A stretch of DNA of 40,650 bases from CAZISM01 sp964541895 (GTDB lineage: Bacteria; Zhuqueibacterota; Zhuqueibacteria; Residuimicrobiales; Residuimicrobiaceae): contig CAZISM010000043.1 of the NCBI GenBank assembly GCA_964541895.1, positions 1 through 40,650 on the forward strand. The letters run 5' to 3'. Numbering within the stretch: position 1 is the first letter of the stretch; every line of letters begins with the position of its first letter. The notes beneath the pieces are model-generated. The model did not search any database. It saw only the letters and a list, made by a program, of their open reading frames with translations, and was not told the DNA's origin. Positions 30,669-38,155 of this stretch are shown here, in pieces. A program made the translations under genes and the position numbers.

Positions 30669-31712
30669 TCAAGGCTGAAGGGTTCGGTTGTAGGTCTTGT
30701 CCTCTACGCTCCGCCCCTGCACTATGGACGGGGCCACCATGATCAACAACTCGCTCTCTTTTTTAACATAACGCCGGCTGCTGAACAGAGCGCCGAGCAC
30801 CGGAATGGCGCCGATGACCGGAAGCCTGGACAACGTCCTGGCGGTCTCGTTGGACAGGAGGCCGCCCATAATCAGATATTGCCCTTCCTTCAGTTCAGCC
30901 ATGGATTCGGCACGCCGCGTGTTGATGTTGGGGATGCGAAAACCGCTGAGGATGATACCGTTGTCAAAGTCAAGACTGCTCACCTCGGCGGCCACTTTGA
31001 CATTGATCAGCTGCGAATCCAACACCGTCGGCGTAAAACGCAGCTTGATGCCATACTCTTCGAACTGGATGCTGATGGTTTGCATGCCGGCCGCACCGGA
31101 CACGATGGGTACCGGAAACCGGCCGCCGGCGAGAAAATTCGCCTCTGTGCCGTCCGTGGTCGTAAGATTGGGCCTGGCCAGCACAGAGAGCAGATTTTTT
31201 TCTTCCAGCGCCTTGATGATCATGGAAAGATTCTGCGTCGGCACGCTGAGAAAAAAATCCACCGTTTCGCCCAGGAGCAGGGGATCGTTCGGCTGGTTCA
31301 CTTTGCCGGCAAAACTGCCGAGGCTGACGGTCTCGGAACCGACCTTGAGGCCGTTGCGCAGAGCGTCGATGCCGAACTCTTTCAGGTTGTTTTTGTTGAC
31401 CTCAAGAAAACGCACCTGCAACATAATCTGATAGGCAGAGCGCTCTTTCTGCACCAGCACCTTGTATTGCCGAACCGTTTCCTGATCGTTCCATACCACC
31501 AGACTGGTGATGCCGGCCGCTTTGCCGTTGATCACCATCTGCGAAGCCGAGGTAACCGAGGCATCGGCCACATCGGTGTTGGCAATGGACACGCGCTTGA
31601 TATTTTCCGGGAAGTTGATCACGGTCGATTGACCGACATACACCGTGACCTGATCCAATGCAGCCAGGCAGCTGCCGGCTATCCCCAGAAGCAGAATTAA
31701 AGTTTTCTTCAT
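30669..31712 (-). CDS. cpaC: Tad outer-membrane secretin RcpA/CpaC
   Basis: 347 residues, somewhat shorter than typical CpaC (often over 400). A signal peptide (about 1-18, ending LA-ALD) precedes the pilus N-terminal domain (about 19-90, with VTVYVGQSTVINFPENIKRVSI). The secretin domain has QVRFLEVNKNNLKEFG, the central LLSVLARPNLTTTDG segment, the VPIVSG gate region, and the C-terminal GGLLSNETARTLSRLPVIG block followed by ELLIMVAPSIV. It forms the outer-membrane channel for the Flp pilus. The N-domain region is compact, which explains the reduced length. It lies between cpaB and tadG. Confidence 0.93.
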   Translation of the reverse strand: MKKTLILLLGIAGSCLAALDQVTVYVGQSTVINFPENIKRVSIANTDVADASVTSASQMVINGKAAGITSLVVWNDQETVRQYKVLVQKERSAYQIMLQVRFLEVNKNNLKEFGIDALRNGLKVGSETVSLGSFAGKVNQPNDPLLLGETVDFFLSVPTQNLSMIIKALEEKNLLSVLARPNLTTTDGTEANFLAGGRFPVPIVSGAAGMQTISIQFEEYGIKLRFTPTVLDSQLINVKVAAEVSSLDFDNGIILSGFRIPNINTRRAESMAELKEGQYLIMGGLLSNETARTLSRLPVIGAIPVLGALFSSRRYVKKESELLIMVAPSIVQGRSVEDKTYNRTLQP

Positions 31713-31769
31713 AGTAGCTTCCCGTTTTCATGAACGCAGCCGCAGGCGACCGTTTCTAACCACGGCTGA

Positions 31770-32669
31770 CTATTTTTTTGTTTTTTGCTCTTTGGCCTGG
31801 CCGTCTTCAAGGACCACTTCCGAACGAACGTTGGAACGAAGCACTTCAATTACGCGCGGCGGCGGTTCCGGCTCCACTACAGCCTCTTCTTTCGGCTGGC
31901 TGGCCACTTTGGGACGGACCGGTTCGGCCGGTGCTCTCTGACCGTTGTTGATCAATTCCTTGAGCTTTATGCCGCTGCTGCTGCTGACTTGCCGATCCAC
32001 CAGATTGCGCAACGTCAATTGCAGCTTGCCTTCGTTGCTGCCCAGCGCCAGCTTTTCCGCCTGATCCGGCGTCACCAGCAACGTCACCGATTGGACGGTG
32101 ATGGGATCGCCATGGTCGTCGGCGTTGCGGAAGGTCTGGTCAACGGCGAGCACCTGGATGTCATCCAGTATCATCCGCGTCGTCGCCTGCTCCTTGTCGG
32201 ATGAAGGGGTCACGGTCACCAGCACATCCACGCGCGTGTTCGGCAGGATGAATCCGCTCACCCCGCTGACCACATTCACCGCCACGGTCATGGCCCGCAT
32301 GCCGGGCGGGATTAAACCGAGAAAGCCGCCGGCCGAACCTCTCGGCGCCAGTTTGGATTCGAGAATGGCTTCCCCGGTATAGATATCGGTGCGGACCACC
32401 CGCTCCTGCAGCGAGTCCGGAACCGCAAAGGTGCCTTCGCTGACGAGGTCAGCCGGCCATTCTGCCTTGCGAATCATGGTGGCATCCAGCTTGGTGCCCA
32501 TGGGCAGGTTGCGCGTCGCCACAACCACATCCCGGGTCGGCACGGTGGATTTGCTTTGGACCTGTTTTTGGTTTTGCAAAAAACGATACACCCCCAGTGT
32601 CGCCAGCACACCGGTAATGATCGCGATGGGTATCATCCAGTTGGGTTTGAGCAAAAACATGGAACTCAT
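31770..32669 (-). CDS. cpaB: Tad pilus assembly protein RcpC/CpaB
   Basis: 299 residues. One N-terminal membrane anchor (about 11-30) is followed by an SAF domain (about 45-110, with VVVATRNLPMGTKLDATMIR) and a beta-rich RcpC region with MRAMTVAVNVVSGVSGFILPNTRVDVLVT. A charged tail rich in Pro, Glu and Lys (about 235-299) follows and may bind peptidoglycan or partner proteins. CpaB is thought to work with the secretin in the periplasm. It overlaps the tadE stop by 4 nt (32666-32669). Confidence 0.93.
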   Translation of the reverse strand: MSSMFLLKPNWMIPIAIITGVLATLGVYRFLQNQKQVQSKSTVPTRDVVVATRNLPMGTKLDATMIRKAEWPADLVSEGTFAVPDSLQERVVRTDIYTGEAILESKLAPRGSAGGFLGLIPPGMRAMTVAVNVVSGVSGFILPNTRVDVLVTVTPSSDKEQATTRMILDDIQVLAVDQTFRNADDHGDPITVQSVTLLVTPDQAEKLALGSNEGKLQLTLRNLVDRQVSSSSGIKLKELINNGQRAPAEPVRPKVASQPKEEAVVEPEPPPRVIEVLRSNVRSEVVLEDGQAKEQKTKK

Positions 32670-33064
32670 CCTTCCCAGCGCATGGCTGCGCTTCGTGATA
32701 AATTCAGGACCGGACTCAGTCCAGGGATCAGATTGCCTGTAAATGTTCTGTACTGCAGGGTAACCGTCGCCAGTATTTCATTGTTGCCGTTAGGCCCGGT
32801 GATGGTGACATTGGCGCCGGTGATATTACCTGCATTCAAAACATTCAAGGCGCTGGTTCGTGCCTGGGTAAAATTGGTGCCGCTGACCGCCGCCACCCGG
32901 GCGCCTTCGCGGGCGGCACCGGACATGACGTTCACGGTCATCCATAAACGGCCAAATTCGATGATGCCGAACAACAGAACCGTAAAGATGGGCAGTATCA
33001 ATGCCAGCTCTACCGCCGACTGGCCGCGTTCGTGATGTCTCTCTTTTCCCTTGTATCCAATCAC
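32666..33064 (-). CDS. tadE: TadE-like minor pseudopilin
   Basis: 132 residues. A short basic leader is followed by ERGQSAVELALILPIFTVLL (about 12-31): the prepilin cleavage site after Gly and the conserved Glu at +5 are both present. The rest is a typical TadE beta domain with the GAAREGARVA motif. It is expected to be processed by TadV and to sit in the pilus base. It overlaps both neighbours by 4 nt (tadV at 33061-33064, cpaB at 32666-32669), which indicates tight translational coupling. Confidence 0.93.
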   Translation of the reverse strand: MIGYKGKERHHERGQSAVELALILPIFTVLLFGIIEFGRLWMTVNVMSGAAREGARVAAVSGTNFTQARTSALNVLNAGNITGANVTITGPNGNNEILATVTLQYRTFTGNLIPGLSPVLNLSRSAAMRWEG

Positions 33065-33555
33065 AGCAACTCCTCCATCCGATGCAAAATAATCGTCAGC
33101 CAGGTACCGGCCGCTATTGCCCAGCCATAGGGTACGGTGATCTTTTTGCGTTTGTCATCCAGAGTCGGTAAACGTTTGAACGACAGCGATAAGCGATGTT
33201 CAATGATAACGACGGCGGCAAGCACACCGCCACAAAGGCTGGTGAAGAAGAAAACCGTCAGAATCCACCGTATTCCCAGCACAGACCCGACAGCGGCCAT
33301 CAGCTTGACGTCGCCGGCTCCCATAGCGTGCATTAAAAAAAACGGCAGCATCAAGCCGCCCCCGAGCAAAAGCCCCGTCAACGACTGCCACACCCCGGAT
33401 GGCCCATTCAGAAAAAATCCGGCCAACAGACCGACAACCAGCAGCGGCAGCGTGATAAAATTTGGAATCCTTCGCCATCGTCCATCCCAGTACACAACCA
33501 GGAGCAAGGCTCCGGACAAGACAACGACTAGCATGATTGACAGGGGCATGGCCAT
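33061..33555 (-). CDS. cpaA: Tad prepilin peptidase TadV/CpaA
   Basis: 164 residues with several membrane helices. The two catalytic aspartates of A24 prepilin peptidases are at Asp24 (YWDGRWRRIPN) and Asp82 (GAGDVKL). It lacks the cytosolic N-methylase domain of PilD-type enzymes, as is usual for Tad peptidases. It should cleave the leader of Flp and of TadE/TadG. Met3 is an alternative start. The gene lies 228 bp downstream of flp; that interval contains only a small GTGAC/GTCAC hairpin (about 33768-33780) and no T-run, so read-through from the flp promoter is likely. Confidence 0.92.
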   Translation of the reverse strand: MAMPLSIMLVVVLSGALLLVVYWDGRWRRIPNFITLPLLVVGLLAGFFLNGPSGVWQSLTGLLLGGGLMLPFFLMHAMGAGDVKLMAAVGSVLGIRWILTVFFFTSLCGGVLAAVVIIEHRLSLSFKRLPTLDDKRKKITVPYGWAIAAGTWLTIILHRMEELL

Positions 33556-33783
33556 AACGCTCTTTTATACAACCGAAACTTTGCCTTCATCGTCTATGAA
33601 GGTGATGGGCAAGCTGCCGAGGGCCGGTCCTCTTTAACCATGATGATGCAATATGCTTTTTATAGCGGAGGTAATGTCCTTGTGATTCCAGTTCCGTATC
33701 CACGTCCAAAAGTGCTTATCCTCATGGTGTTAAAGATGATCCGGCCCTGCCCGAGAGCTTGCCGGTGACAACGTCACGACAGC

Positions 33784-33954
33784 TTAGATGGCGTTGGCGA
33801 TGTTGGTGAGCACACCGGCGATGTTGACGCCCAGCGCCGTCAGAGCCAGAATGGCAACGATAGCGACCAAAACCAGAATCAAAGCGTACTCGGCCAAAGT
33901 TTGACCATCCTGATTGCGGACCAGTTTGTTGAGCAGATTGGTTAAGAACGACAT
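33784..33954 (-). CDS. flp: Flp-type major pilin
   Basis: 56 residues. The leader MSFLTNLLNKLVRNQDG ends in the TadV site G^QTLAEYALIL, with Glu at +5 and Tyr at +6 of the mature pilin, the Flp signature. A single long hydrophobic helix follows, and the end VLTNIANAI is typical of Flp pilins. The mature subunit would be 39 residues. An AAGGAG ribosome site at 33962-33967 is 7 nt from the ATG, and a TACAAT -10 candidate lies just upstream. It heads Tad locus 1. No second flp is visible for locus 2 within the window. Confidence 0.95.
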   Translation of the reverse strand: MSFLTNLLNKLVRNQDGQTLAEYALILVLVAIVAILALTALGVNIAGVLTNIANAI

Positions 33955-33994
33955 GGTGATACTCCTTGCTTTGAGGTGATTTGAACTGCGATGA

Positions 33995-34000
33995 ATTGTA
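33995..34000 (-). promoter_or_regulatory. Possible -10 element of the flp promoter
   Basis: TACAAT on the minus strand would place the start near 33988, leaving a leader of about 34 nt. No good -35 hexamer is found 17 nt upstream, so an activator or a different sigma factor may be needed. Confidence 0.3.
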
Positions 34001-34093
34001 CTAGTCTACCGCGAGTGGATGCCGATCCCCCTCCTTTCTGTTTTTTCCATGTTATTGCATTACGAGCTGTTTCTCGCGAAAATGGCAACACAT

Positions 34094-34120
34094 CATCAGA
34101 CACCTCCAGGGTGTCTGATG
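34094..34120. repeat. 11-bp hairpin related to the 34557-34579 terminator
   Basis: CATCAGACACC (34094-34104) pairs perfectly with GGTGTCTGATG (34110-34120) around a 5-nt loop. The GACACC/GGTGTC core is shared with the terminator hairpin about 460 bp away. There is no long T-run on either side. Confidence 0.6.
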
Positions 34121-34546
34121 TTTGAATCCGGTCTGTGCGGCCTGCTGGAAGGCGGTGAGTCCTGCCGCTCCGTACCTGCGATCACTCATGACGGTCAGGA
34201 GAGATCAGATGGTCAGCCCCGGCTTTGAGAGCCGAAGCCTTGTCATGATTTCTGAGATCACCCCTGGACGGACAAGTGACCGTTTGTTACATTTCATAAA
34301 TGCAATTTCGATCCTAAATCCTCTGCTGACCATATCAAAAGGCATGCCAAAAAGCAGCACATCGTAAATCATGTTAAATCATAAAATTATAATTCTGGTT
34401 CATTGTTAAAATTGTCAAAAGCTTGGGATAGTTGTAATAAAAAGACGACAAAATGGAGGATAAAAGGCGTGCAAGAATATTAAAAGCAAAAGTGCGGGAT
34501 GAATAAAGAGGATTTTATCTCCTACCCTGATACGGCGGACGTGGTC

Positions 34547-34579
34547 AAAAAAAAGATCGGACACCGTTGAGGTGTCCGA
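34547..34579 (-). terminator. Intrinsic terminator after the Nramp-like gene
   Basis: On the minus strand a 9-bp stem, TCGGACACC/GGTGTCCGA with a 5-nt loop, is followed after two bases by eight T. It lies 52 nt past the transporter stop codon, in the right orientation, and would insulate the flp operon from upstream transcription. Confidence 0.8.
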
Positions 34580-34631
34580 CCTTTACTTCCGGCCAGCCCG
34601 GATTTGGAATGTATCCGGCAAGAGCGGTTCG

Positions 34632-35552
34632 TTATAAAATAAACGGTATTTGAAAAATACAAAAGTAACCAAACACCAGCACAGCCAGTATCAGTCCGGC
34701 GGCAAAGATCCAGTGCGGTCTGAGAATGCGCCAGCCTTCCTTGGAGATCATTTTCGGCATAACGACAAACAAACCGATCAGCAACCAGAGCGCCTGCAGG
34801 GGTGTCAGGAGCAGGCCGTCCAGGATGGCGCCGGTTTTCACCAGCACCACCGGTTTGTATCCCAGCATATAGACGATGGTCATGTTGCTGACAAAAAAGA
34901 ACGAAAGAAAAATGCGAAATTGGCTCCGCCACGCCAGCTTGCCAAAACGCGGGATACAGATGCGGCAGGCATCCGCCAGCAACCGGGGCCAGCCGGCCAG
35001 TTGTCCGACCTGGGTGCTGATGAGCGCGGCCGCGCCGGCGATCATGAACAGATAGCCGCCCAATTGACCCCAGCGTGAACTGAAAATGGTCGAGAGTTGA
35101 AACGCCACCTGCTCGCCTTCCGGGGCCAGNNNNNNNNNNNNNNNNNNNNNNNNNNNNNNNNNNNNNNNNNNNNNNNNNNNNNNNNNNNNNNNNNNNNNNN
35201 NNNNNNNNNNNNNNNNNNNNNNNNNNNNNAAAAACTGCGCCACCAGCACCAGCCACACCGCCCAATTCTTCGGCCCGGGCATGCGGCTGAACAGGTCGAT
35301 CATGCCTTCGCCGGTGCACACGGTGTAGCGGGCGCCGCTGATGCCGATCCAGTATTTCAAAAAGATGCCGAACACAATGGCCCAAATGACGCCGGTGCCC
35401 AGGATGGCGCCGGTGCGCGTGGCCAGAATCACTTCACCGGAGCCGATGTATTCCGCGCACCACACAAAGGCCGGGCCGACCAGGGCCAGCACCGCCAGAC
35501 CCGCCGGCGGTTTTTTGATTCGATCCTTCTGCTTATCCTTCTTTTCTTCCAT
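34632..35552 (-). CDS. Nramp-like membrane transporter (split by a gap)
   Basis: Hydrophobic protein with the Nramp-family start GPAFVWCAEYIGSGEVILATRTGA in the first membrane helix. In place of the metal-coordinating DPGN motif of canonical Nramp proteins it has Gly-Ser-Gly-Glu, so it may carry another substrate, as reported for some divergent Nramp-related proteins. The highly charged N-terminal tail (residues 1-18) is cytosolic. The C-terminal half has helices around FLSFFFVSNMTIVYMLG and FAAGLILAVLVFGYF. The middle, including the helix 6 Met-Pro-His region, is lost in 100 N (35130-35229). Family members are usually over 400 residues, so several hundred nt may be missing. The gene is followed by a terminator. 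Confidence 0.75.
   Translation of the reverse strand: MEEKKDKQKDRIKKPPAGLAVLALVGPAFVWCAEYIGSGEVILATRTGAILGTGVIWAIVFGIFLKYWIGISGARYTVCTGEGMIDLFSRMPGPKNWAVWLVLVAQFXXXXXXXXXXXXXXXXXXXXXXXXXXXXXXXXXXLAPEGEQVAFQLSTIFSSRWGQLGGYLFMIAGAAALISTQVGQLAGWPRLLADACRICIPRFGKLAWRSQFRIFLSFFFVSNMTIVYMLGYKPVVLVKTGAILDGLLLTPLQALWLLIGLFVVMPKMISKEGWRILRPHWIFAAGLILAVLVFGYFCIFQIPFIL
35130..35229. other. Scaffold gap (100 N) inside the Nramp-like gene
   Basis: The flanking sequences are not duplicated. The frame stays open across the gap, but family length suggests that more than 100 nt are missing. Confidence 0.7.
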
Positions 35553-35610
35553 AGCGCTCCTTTAGAATTTGCTTCCTGTTCCTCTGCCGGCCCGTGAATA
35601 TATACGATCG

Positions 35611-36540
35611 TCAGGTTTTAAAAAGGGGCGCCACACCCTTGGCCCTGGCTGCCAGTTTGGTCTGCTCCTGCTCGGACAGAGGTTTATAGGCGGCAGCGAT
35701 GGTCAGGGCCTTGAATAAAAACGGGGTCTCGCCGGGTGTGACTGCGGCCGTAATGCCCTGGGAGAGGGTGAAGCGCAGGGACAAATCGGCGATATCGTCG
35801 TCCTCAATGGGACGATACCAGCATTTGGCATATGGCCGCTTTTCATCCTTGCCCAGACGGGCAAACGCCAGTGCTTTCAGGGCCAGAATTCCCATATCCA
35901 GCGATTTCGCTTTGGCCACGACCGCCGGACCAAAATGGCCTTCGTACCAGCAGACGAAATTGATCGGAAACAGCACTGTATCGAAATGGAATTTTTCCAT
36001 GGCCAGCAGCGCCGCTTCCTCGGAATGGGCGGAAAAACCGAGGAAACGGACCAGGCCGTTCTGACGGGCCTTTAGCAGCGCTTCCATGGCGCCGTCAGGT
36101 CCGAACGACGTTTCCACCTCTTCTCTCGTGGTCAGGGCATGCAGCTGATAGAGGTCCAGGTGATCGGTGCGCAAGGTCTGCAATGATTCGTGCAGCTCTC
36201 TTTCCGCTTCACCGCGTTTGCGCTGCGTGGTTTTGCAGGCGAGAAAACAGTTTTGTCGATAGGGCTGCAACGCCGGCCCCAGTCGATCCTGCGCATTGCC
36301 ATAGGTCGGCGCCACATCAAAGTAATTGATGCCGCTGTCACAGGCTTTGGCAACCAGCTCGTTCGCTGCGTGCTGTTCCATATCCATAACCAGGATACCC
36401 CCAAAGCCGATGATGGACAAACGTTCGCCTGTTCTTCCCAGAGCCCGTTTCGGCAAGGCCGTTTGACCATTGAGAGTGGGCAGTACGCCCAGGGCGGTTC
36501 CGGCGACAACGCCCTTTTCGATAAAGGTGCGGCGGTTCAT
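35611..36540 (-). CDS. Aldo/keto reductase with Tat-like leader
   Basis: 309 residues. The N terminus MNRRTFIEKGVVAGTALGVL has twin arginines and a hydrophobic stretch, suggesting Tat export or a relic of it. The TIM-barrel AKR domain begins at about residue 31 (RALGRTGERLSIIGFGG). The catalytic tetrad is complete: Asp75 and Tyr80 in INYFDVAPTYG, Lys103 and His134. It would reduce carbonyl substrates with NADPH; the substrate is unknown. It ends 58 nt before the Nramp-like gene start and is probably co-transcribed with it. Confidence 0.9.
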   Translation of the reverse strand: MNRRTFIEKGVVAGTALGVLPTLNGQTALPKRALGRTGERLSIIGFGGILVMDMEQHAANELVAKACDSGINYFDVAPTYGNAQDRLGPALQPYRQNCFLACKTTQRKRGEAERELHESLQTLRTDHLDLYQLHALTTREEVETSFGPDGAMEALLKARQNGLVRFLGFSAHSEEAALLAMEKFHFDTVLFPINFVCWYEGHFGPAVVAKAKSLDMGILALKALAFARLGKDEKRPYAKCWYRPIEDDDIADLSLRFTLSQGITAAVTPGETPFLFKALTIAAAYKPLSEQEQTKLAARAKGVAPLFKT

Positions 36541-36602
36541 TGGGACCTCCTTTGATAGGATGCATCACCCCGCTCAGGTCGACCCGACAGGAGAGACCAG
36601 CG

Positions 36603-37106
36603 TCAGGGTGTGGTGGACAGCAGGGCGGATAGAGCCTGTTCATCGAGACGAAACAGGCACCAGTCGTCCATCGCCATACCACCCATACGTTTGTAAAAAT
36701 CGATGGCGCGGCTGTTCCACGCCAACACCGACCATTCCATGCGACCACAGCCCTTTTTAACGGCCTGTTGCACTATGCGCCAGAACAGTTGTTTGCCGAA
36801 ACCATGATTGCGAAATTCCGGTTTGACAAACAGATCTTCCAGGTACAGGGTGGGCTTGCCGGTAAACGTGGAATAGGTGAAAAAATAGAGGGCAAAGCCG
36901 ACGCCGTTCCAGCGCCGGTTCGTTTTCACTTCGCAGAGCAGGACGTTGAAGAGCGGATTTTTGCCAAAACCGTGTTTGACAAGGGCGCGTTTGCTGTTCT
37001 GCACCAGTTCGGACATGTGTTCAAATTCTGCCAGGCCGTGAATCAAACTGAGAATGGTGTCCGCATCACGGCGTCCGGCCGGGCGCAGGCGATAGTCGGG
37101 TGACAT
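36603..37106 (-). CDS. GNAT acetyltransferase, diamine/spermidine N-acetyltransferase-like
   Basis: 167 residues from ATG 37106; the frame is open to an upstream ATG at 37163, but the conserved fold starts with YRLRPAGRRDADTILSLI and an AGGACGG site precedes 37106. The strand-4 motif LYLEDLFVKPEFRNHGFGKQ contains the acetyl-CoA pyrophosphate loop (R/Q-x-x-G-x-G/A variant RNHGFG), and the following CGRMEWSVLAWNSRAIDFYKRMG matches spermidine/spermine N1-acetyltransferase-like enzymes. The substrate is inferred from resemblance only. It lies 53 nt after the second DUF192-methyltransferase gene and may be read from the same transcript. Confidence 0.85.
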   Translation of the reverse strand: MSPDYRLRPAGRRDADTILSLIHGLAEFEHMSELVQNSKRALVKHGFGKNPLFNVLLCEVKTNRRWNGVGFALYFFTYSTFTGKPTLYLEDLFVKPEFRNHGFGKQLFWRIVQQAVKKGCGRMEWSVLAWNSRAIDFYKRMGGMAMDDWCLFRLDEQALSALLSTTP

Positions 37107-37159
37107 GGGATCCGTCCTATGTGAGCCAGGATTCTGACGGATCACCGAGGTGAGCCGTC

Positions 37160-38140
37160 TCAAAACAATTTAGGAAGGAAGCGGTAGGGCACGCGCAGGC
37201 AGTAGTCGCGGTATTGCTGGTCGGTCCGCAACACGGACTCTTCAGCCCGTACGCGCCACAACTGACCCAAAAAGATAAGAAAAATTTTTATCAAATTAAA
37301 CCAATTAAAATGGCCGAACAAAAAGCCAAGATAGAAAATCAGTTCGCCGGCGTAGAGCGGGTGCCGTACCACAGCATAGGCGCCCCGGCTCTTAACGGAG
37401 CGGTTGGCCGGCACGATGCCAAAGCTTTTACCCAGACATAACAGGCTGTAAAACATCACTGACAATCCTACGCCCTGCAGCGACAGCGACACGATCTGGC
37501 GATACCAATCATGCCCCGGATCGGGTTTCAGGCTCATGGACAGCAGCACCGTTGCGATGGCGACAAACCAATCGCCCCATCGCGAGGTTGTGTTTTTACT
37601 CTGCCGGCGCGTCAGGAAGAAAAAGACCAGCAGGGAATTGAAAACCGTCAGACCCAGTCCGAACCACGAGCCGGTTCGCATAAACGTAAAAAAGGAAATC
37701 AGGACAAACCGCAGCCAGAAAATGGCTAAAAACAGGTTGAGCGGCAGATGCAGCAGGGAGCGAAACGACGCCCAGGAAGGTCTGCTGGTGCCATCCGGCT
37801 CGACGACGATGTGATCGCCGGCCGAGAAACGGTCCAGCGGCAAAACGCCCGGTTTGGCTTCCAGAACCGAATGGGCTTTGCCCTTGCAGAGAACGACGCG
37901 GTTGGGCGGCACCGCCTCCTGCACCTCGAGGAGCGAGCCGGTCCGATCCAGAAACAGCACATCTATGGGATGGTCGAGATAAAAGGTGTGTATGCTGGAA
38001 CAGGGGCGGAGGTGCAGCACCGACACGGCCCGGTCCCGGTCACTCAGACCGAACAGGCCGGCCAGCCGGCTGAGATTGGCATAGGCGCCGATGACCGGCA
38101 CCGCTATTCTACGCCCGCGATTGGGATTAAACAGTGGCAT
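37160..38140 (-). CDS. DUF192 domain fused to ICMT/PEMT-type membrane methyltransferase (Tad locus 2)
   Basis: 326 residues, exactly the length of the locus 1 copy at 25043-26023 and alignable over the whole chain. DUF192 residues HLRPCSSIHTFYLDHPIDVLFLD and FSAGDHIVVEP are present, followed by the membrane region and the methyltransferase motif GAYAVVRHPLYAGELIFY, then RAEES...QYRDYCLRVPYRF. The extreme C terminus ends in PKLF in both copies. It lies 15 nt after tadC of locus 2. Conserved fusion, position and length argue that it belongs to the Tad system. Target and reaction are unproven. Confidence 0.85.
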   Translation of the reverse strand: MPLFNPNRGRRIAVPVIGAYANLSRLAGLFGLSDRDRAVSVLHLRPCSSIHTFYLDHPIDVLFLDRTGSLLEVQEAVPPNRVVLCKGKAHSVLEAKPGVLPLDRFSAGDHIVVEPDGTSRPSWASFRSLLHLPLNLFLAIFWLRFVLISFFTFMRTGSWFGLGLTVFNSLLVFFFLTRRQSKNTTSRWGDWFVAIATVLLSMSLKPDPGHDWYRQIVSLSLQGVGLSVMFYSLLCLGKSFGIVPANRSVKSRGAYAVVRHPLYAGELIFYLGFLFGHFNWFNLIKIFLIFLGQLWRVRAEESVLRTDQQYRDYCLRVPYRFLPKLF

Positions 38141-38155
38141 AGGTCAGGACCTCGT

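Larger units (their letters stand above)
33955..34631. other. 677-bp non-coding region upstream of flp
   Basis: No convincing gene is seen. The part near flp holds its ribosome site and -10 candidate. A hairpin lies at 34094-34120. The AT-rich part (about 34290-34500) contains, on the minus strand, TTGACA (34413-34418) and TATAAT (34386-34391), but with a 21-nt spacer that is too long for a normal promoter. A terminator for the transporter gene closes the region at 34547-34579. A plus-strand frame at 34019-34228 has no coding support. Confidence 0.5.

Noticed and set aside
34019..34228. 69-codon plus-strand frame upstream of flp
   Set aside because: No ribosome site or family, and it spans a perfect hairpin; more likely non-coding.
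34121..34300. Possible riboswitch or structured RNA upstream of flp
   Set aside because: Small stems such as CGGCT/AGCCG are present, but I could not match a known class (including c-di-GMP types).
37107..37163. Upstream start for the GNAT gene at 37163
   Set aside because: The added residues overlap the end of the methyltransferase fusion and do not belong to the GNAT fold; ATG 37106 has a better ribosome site.
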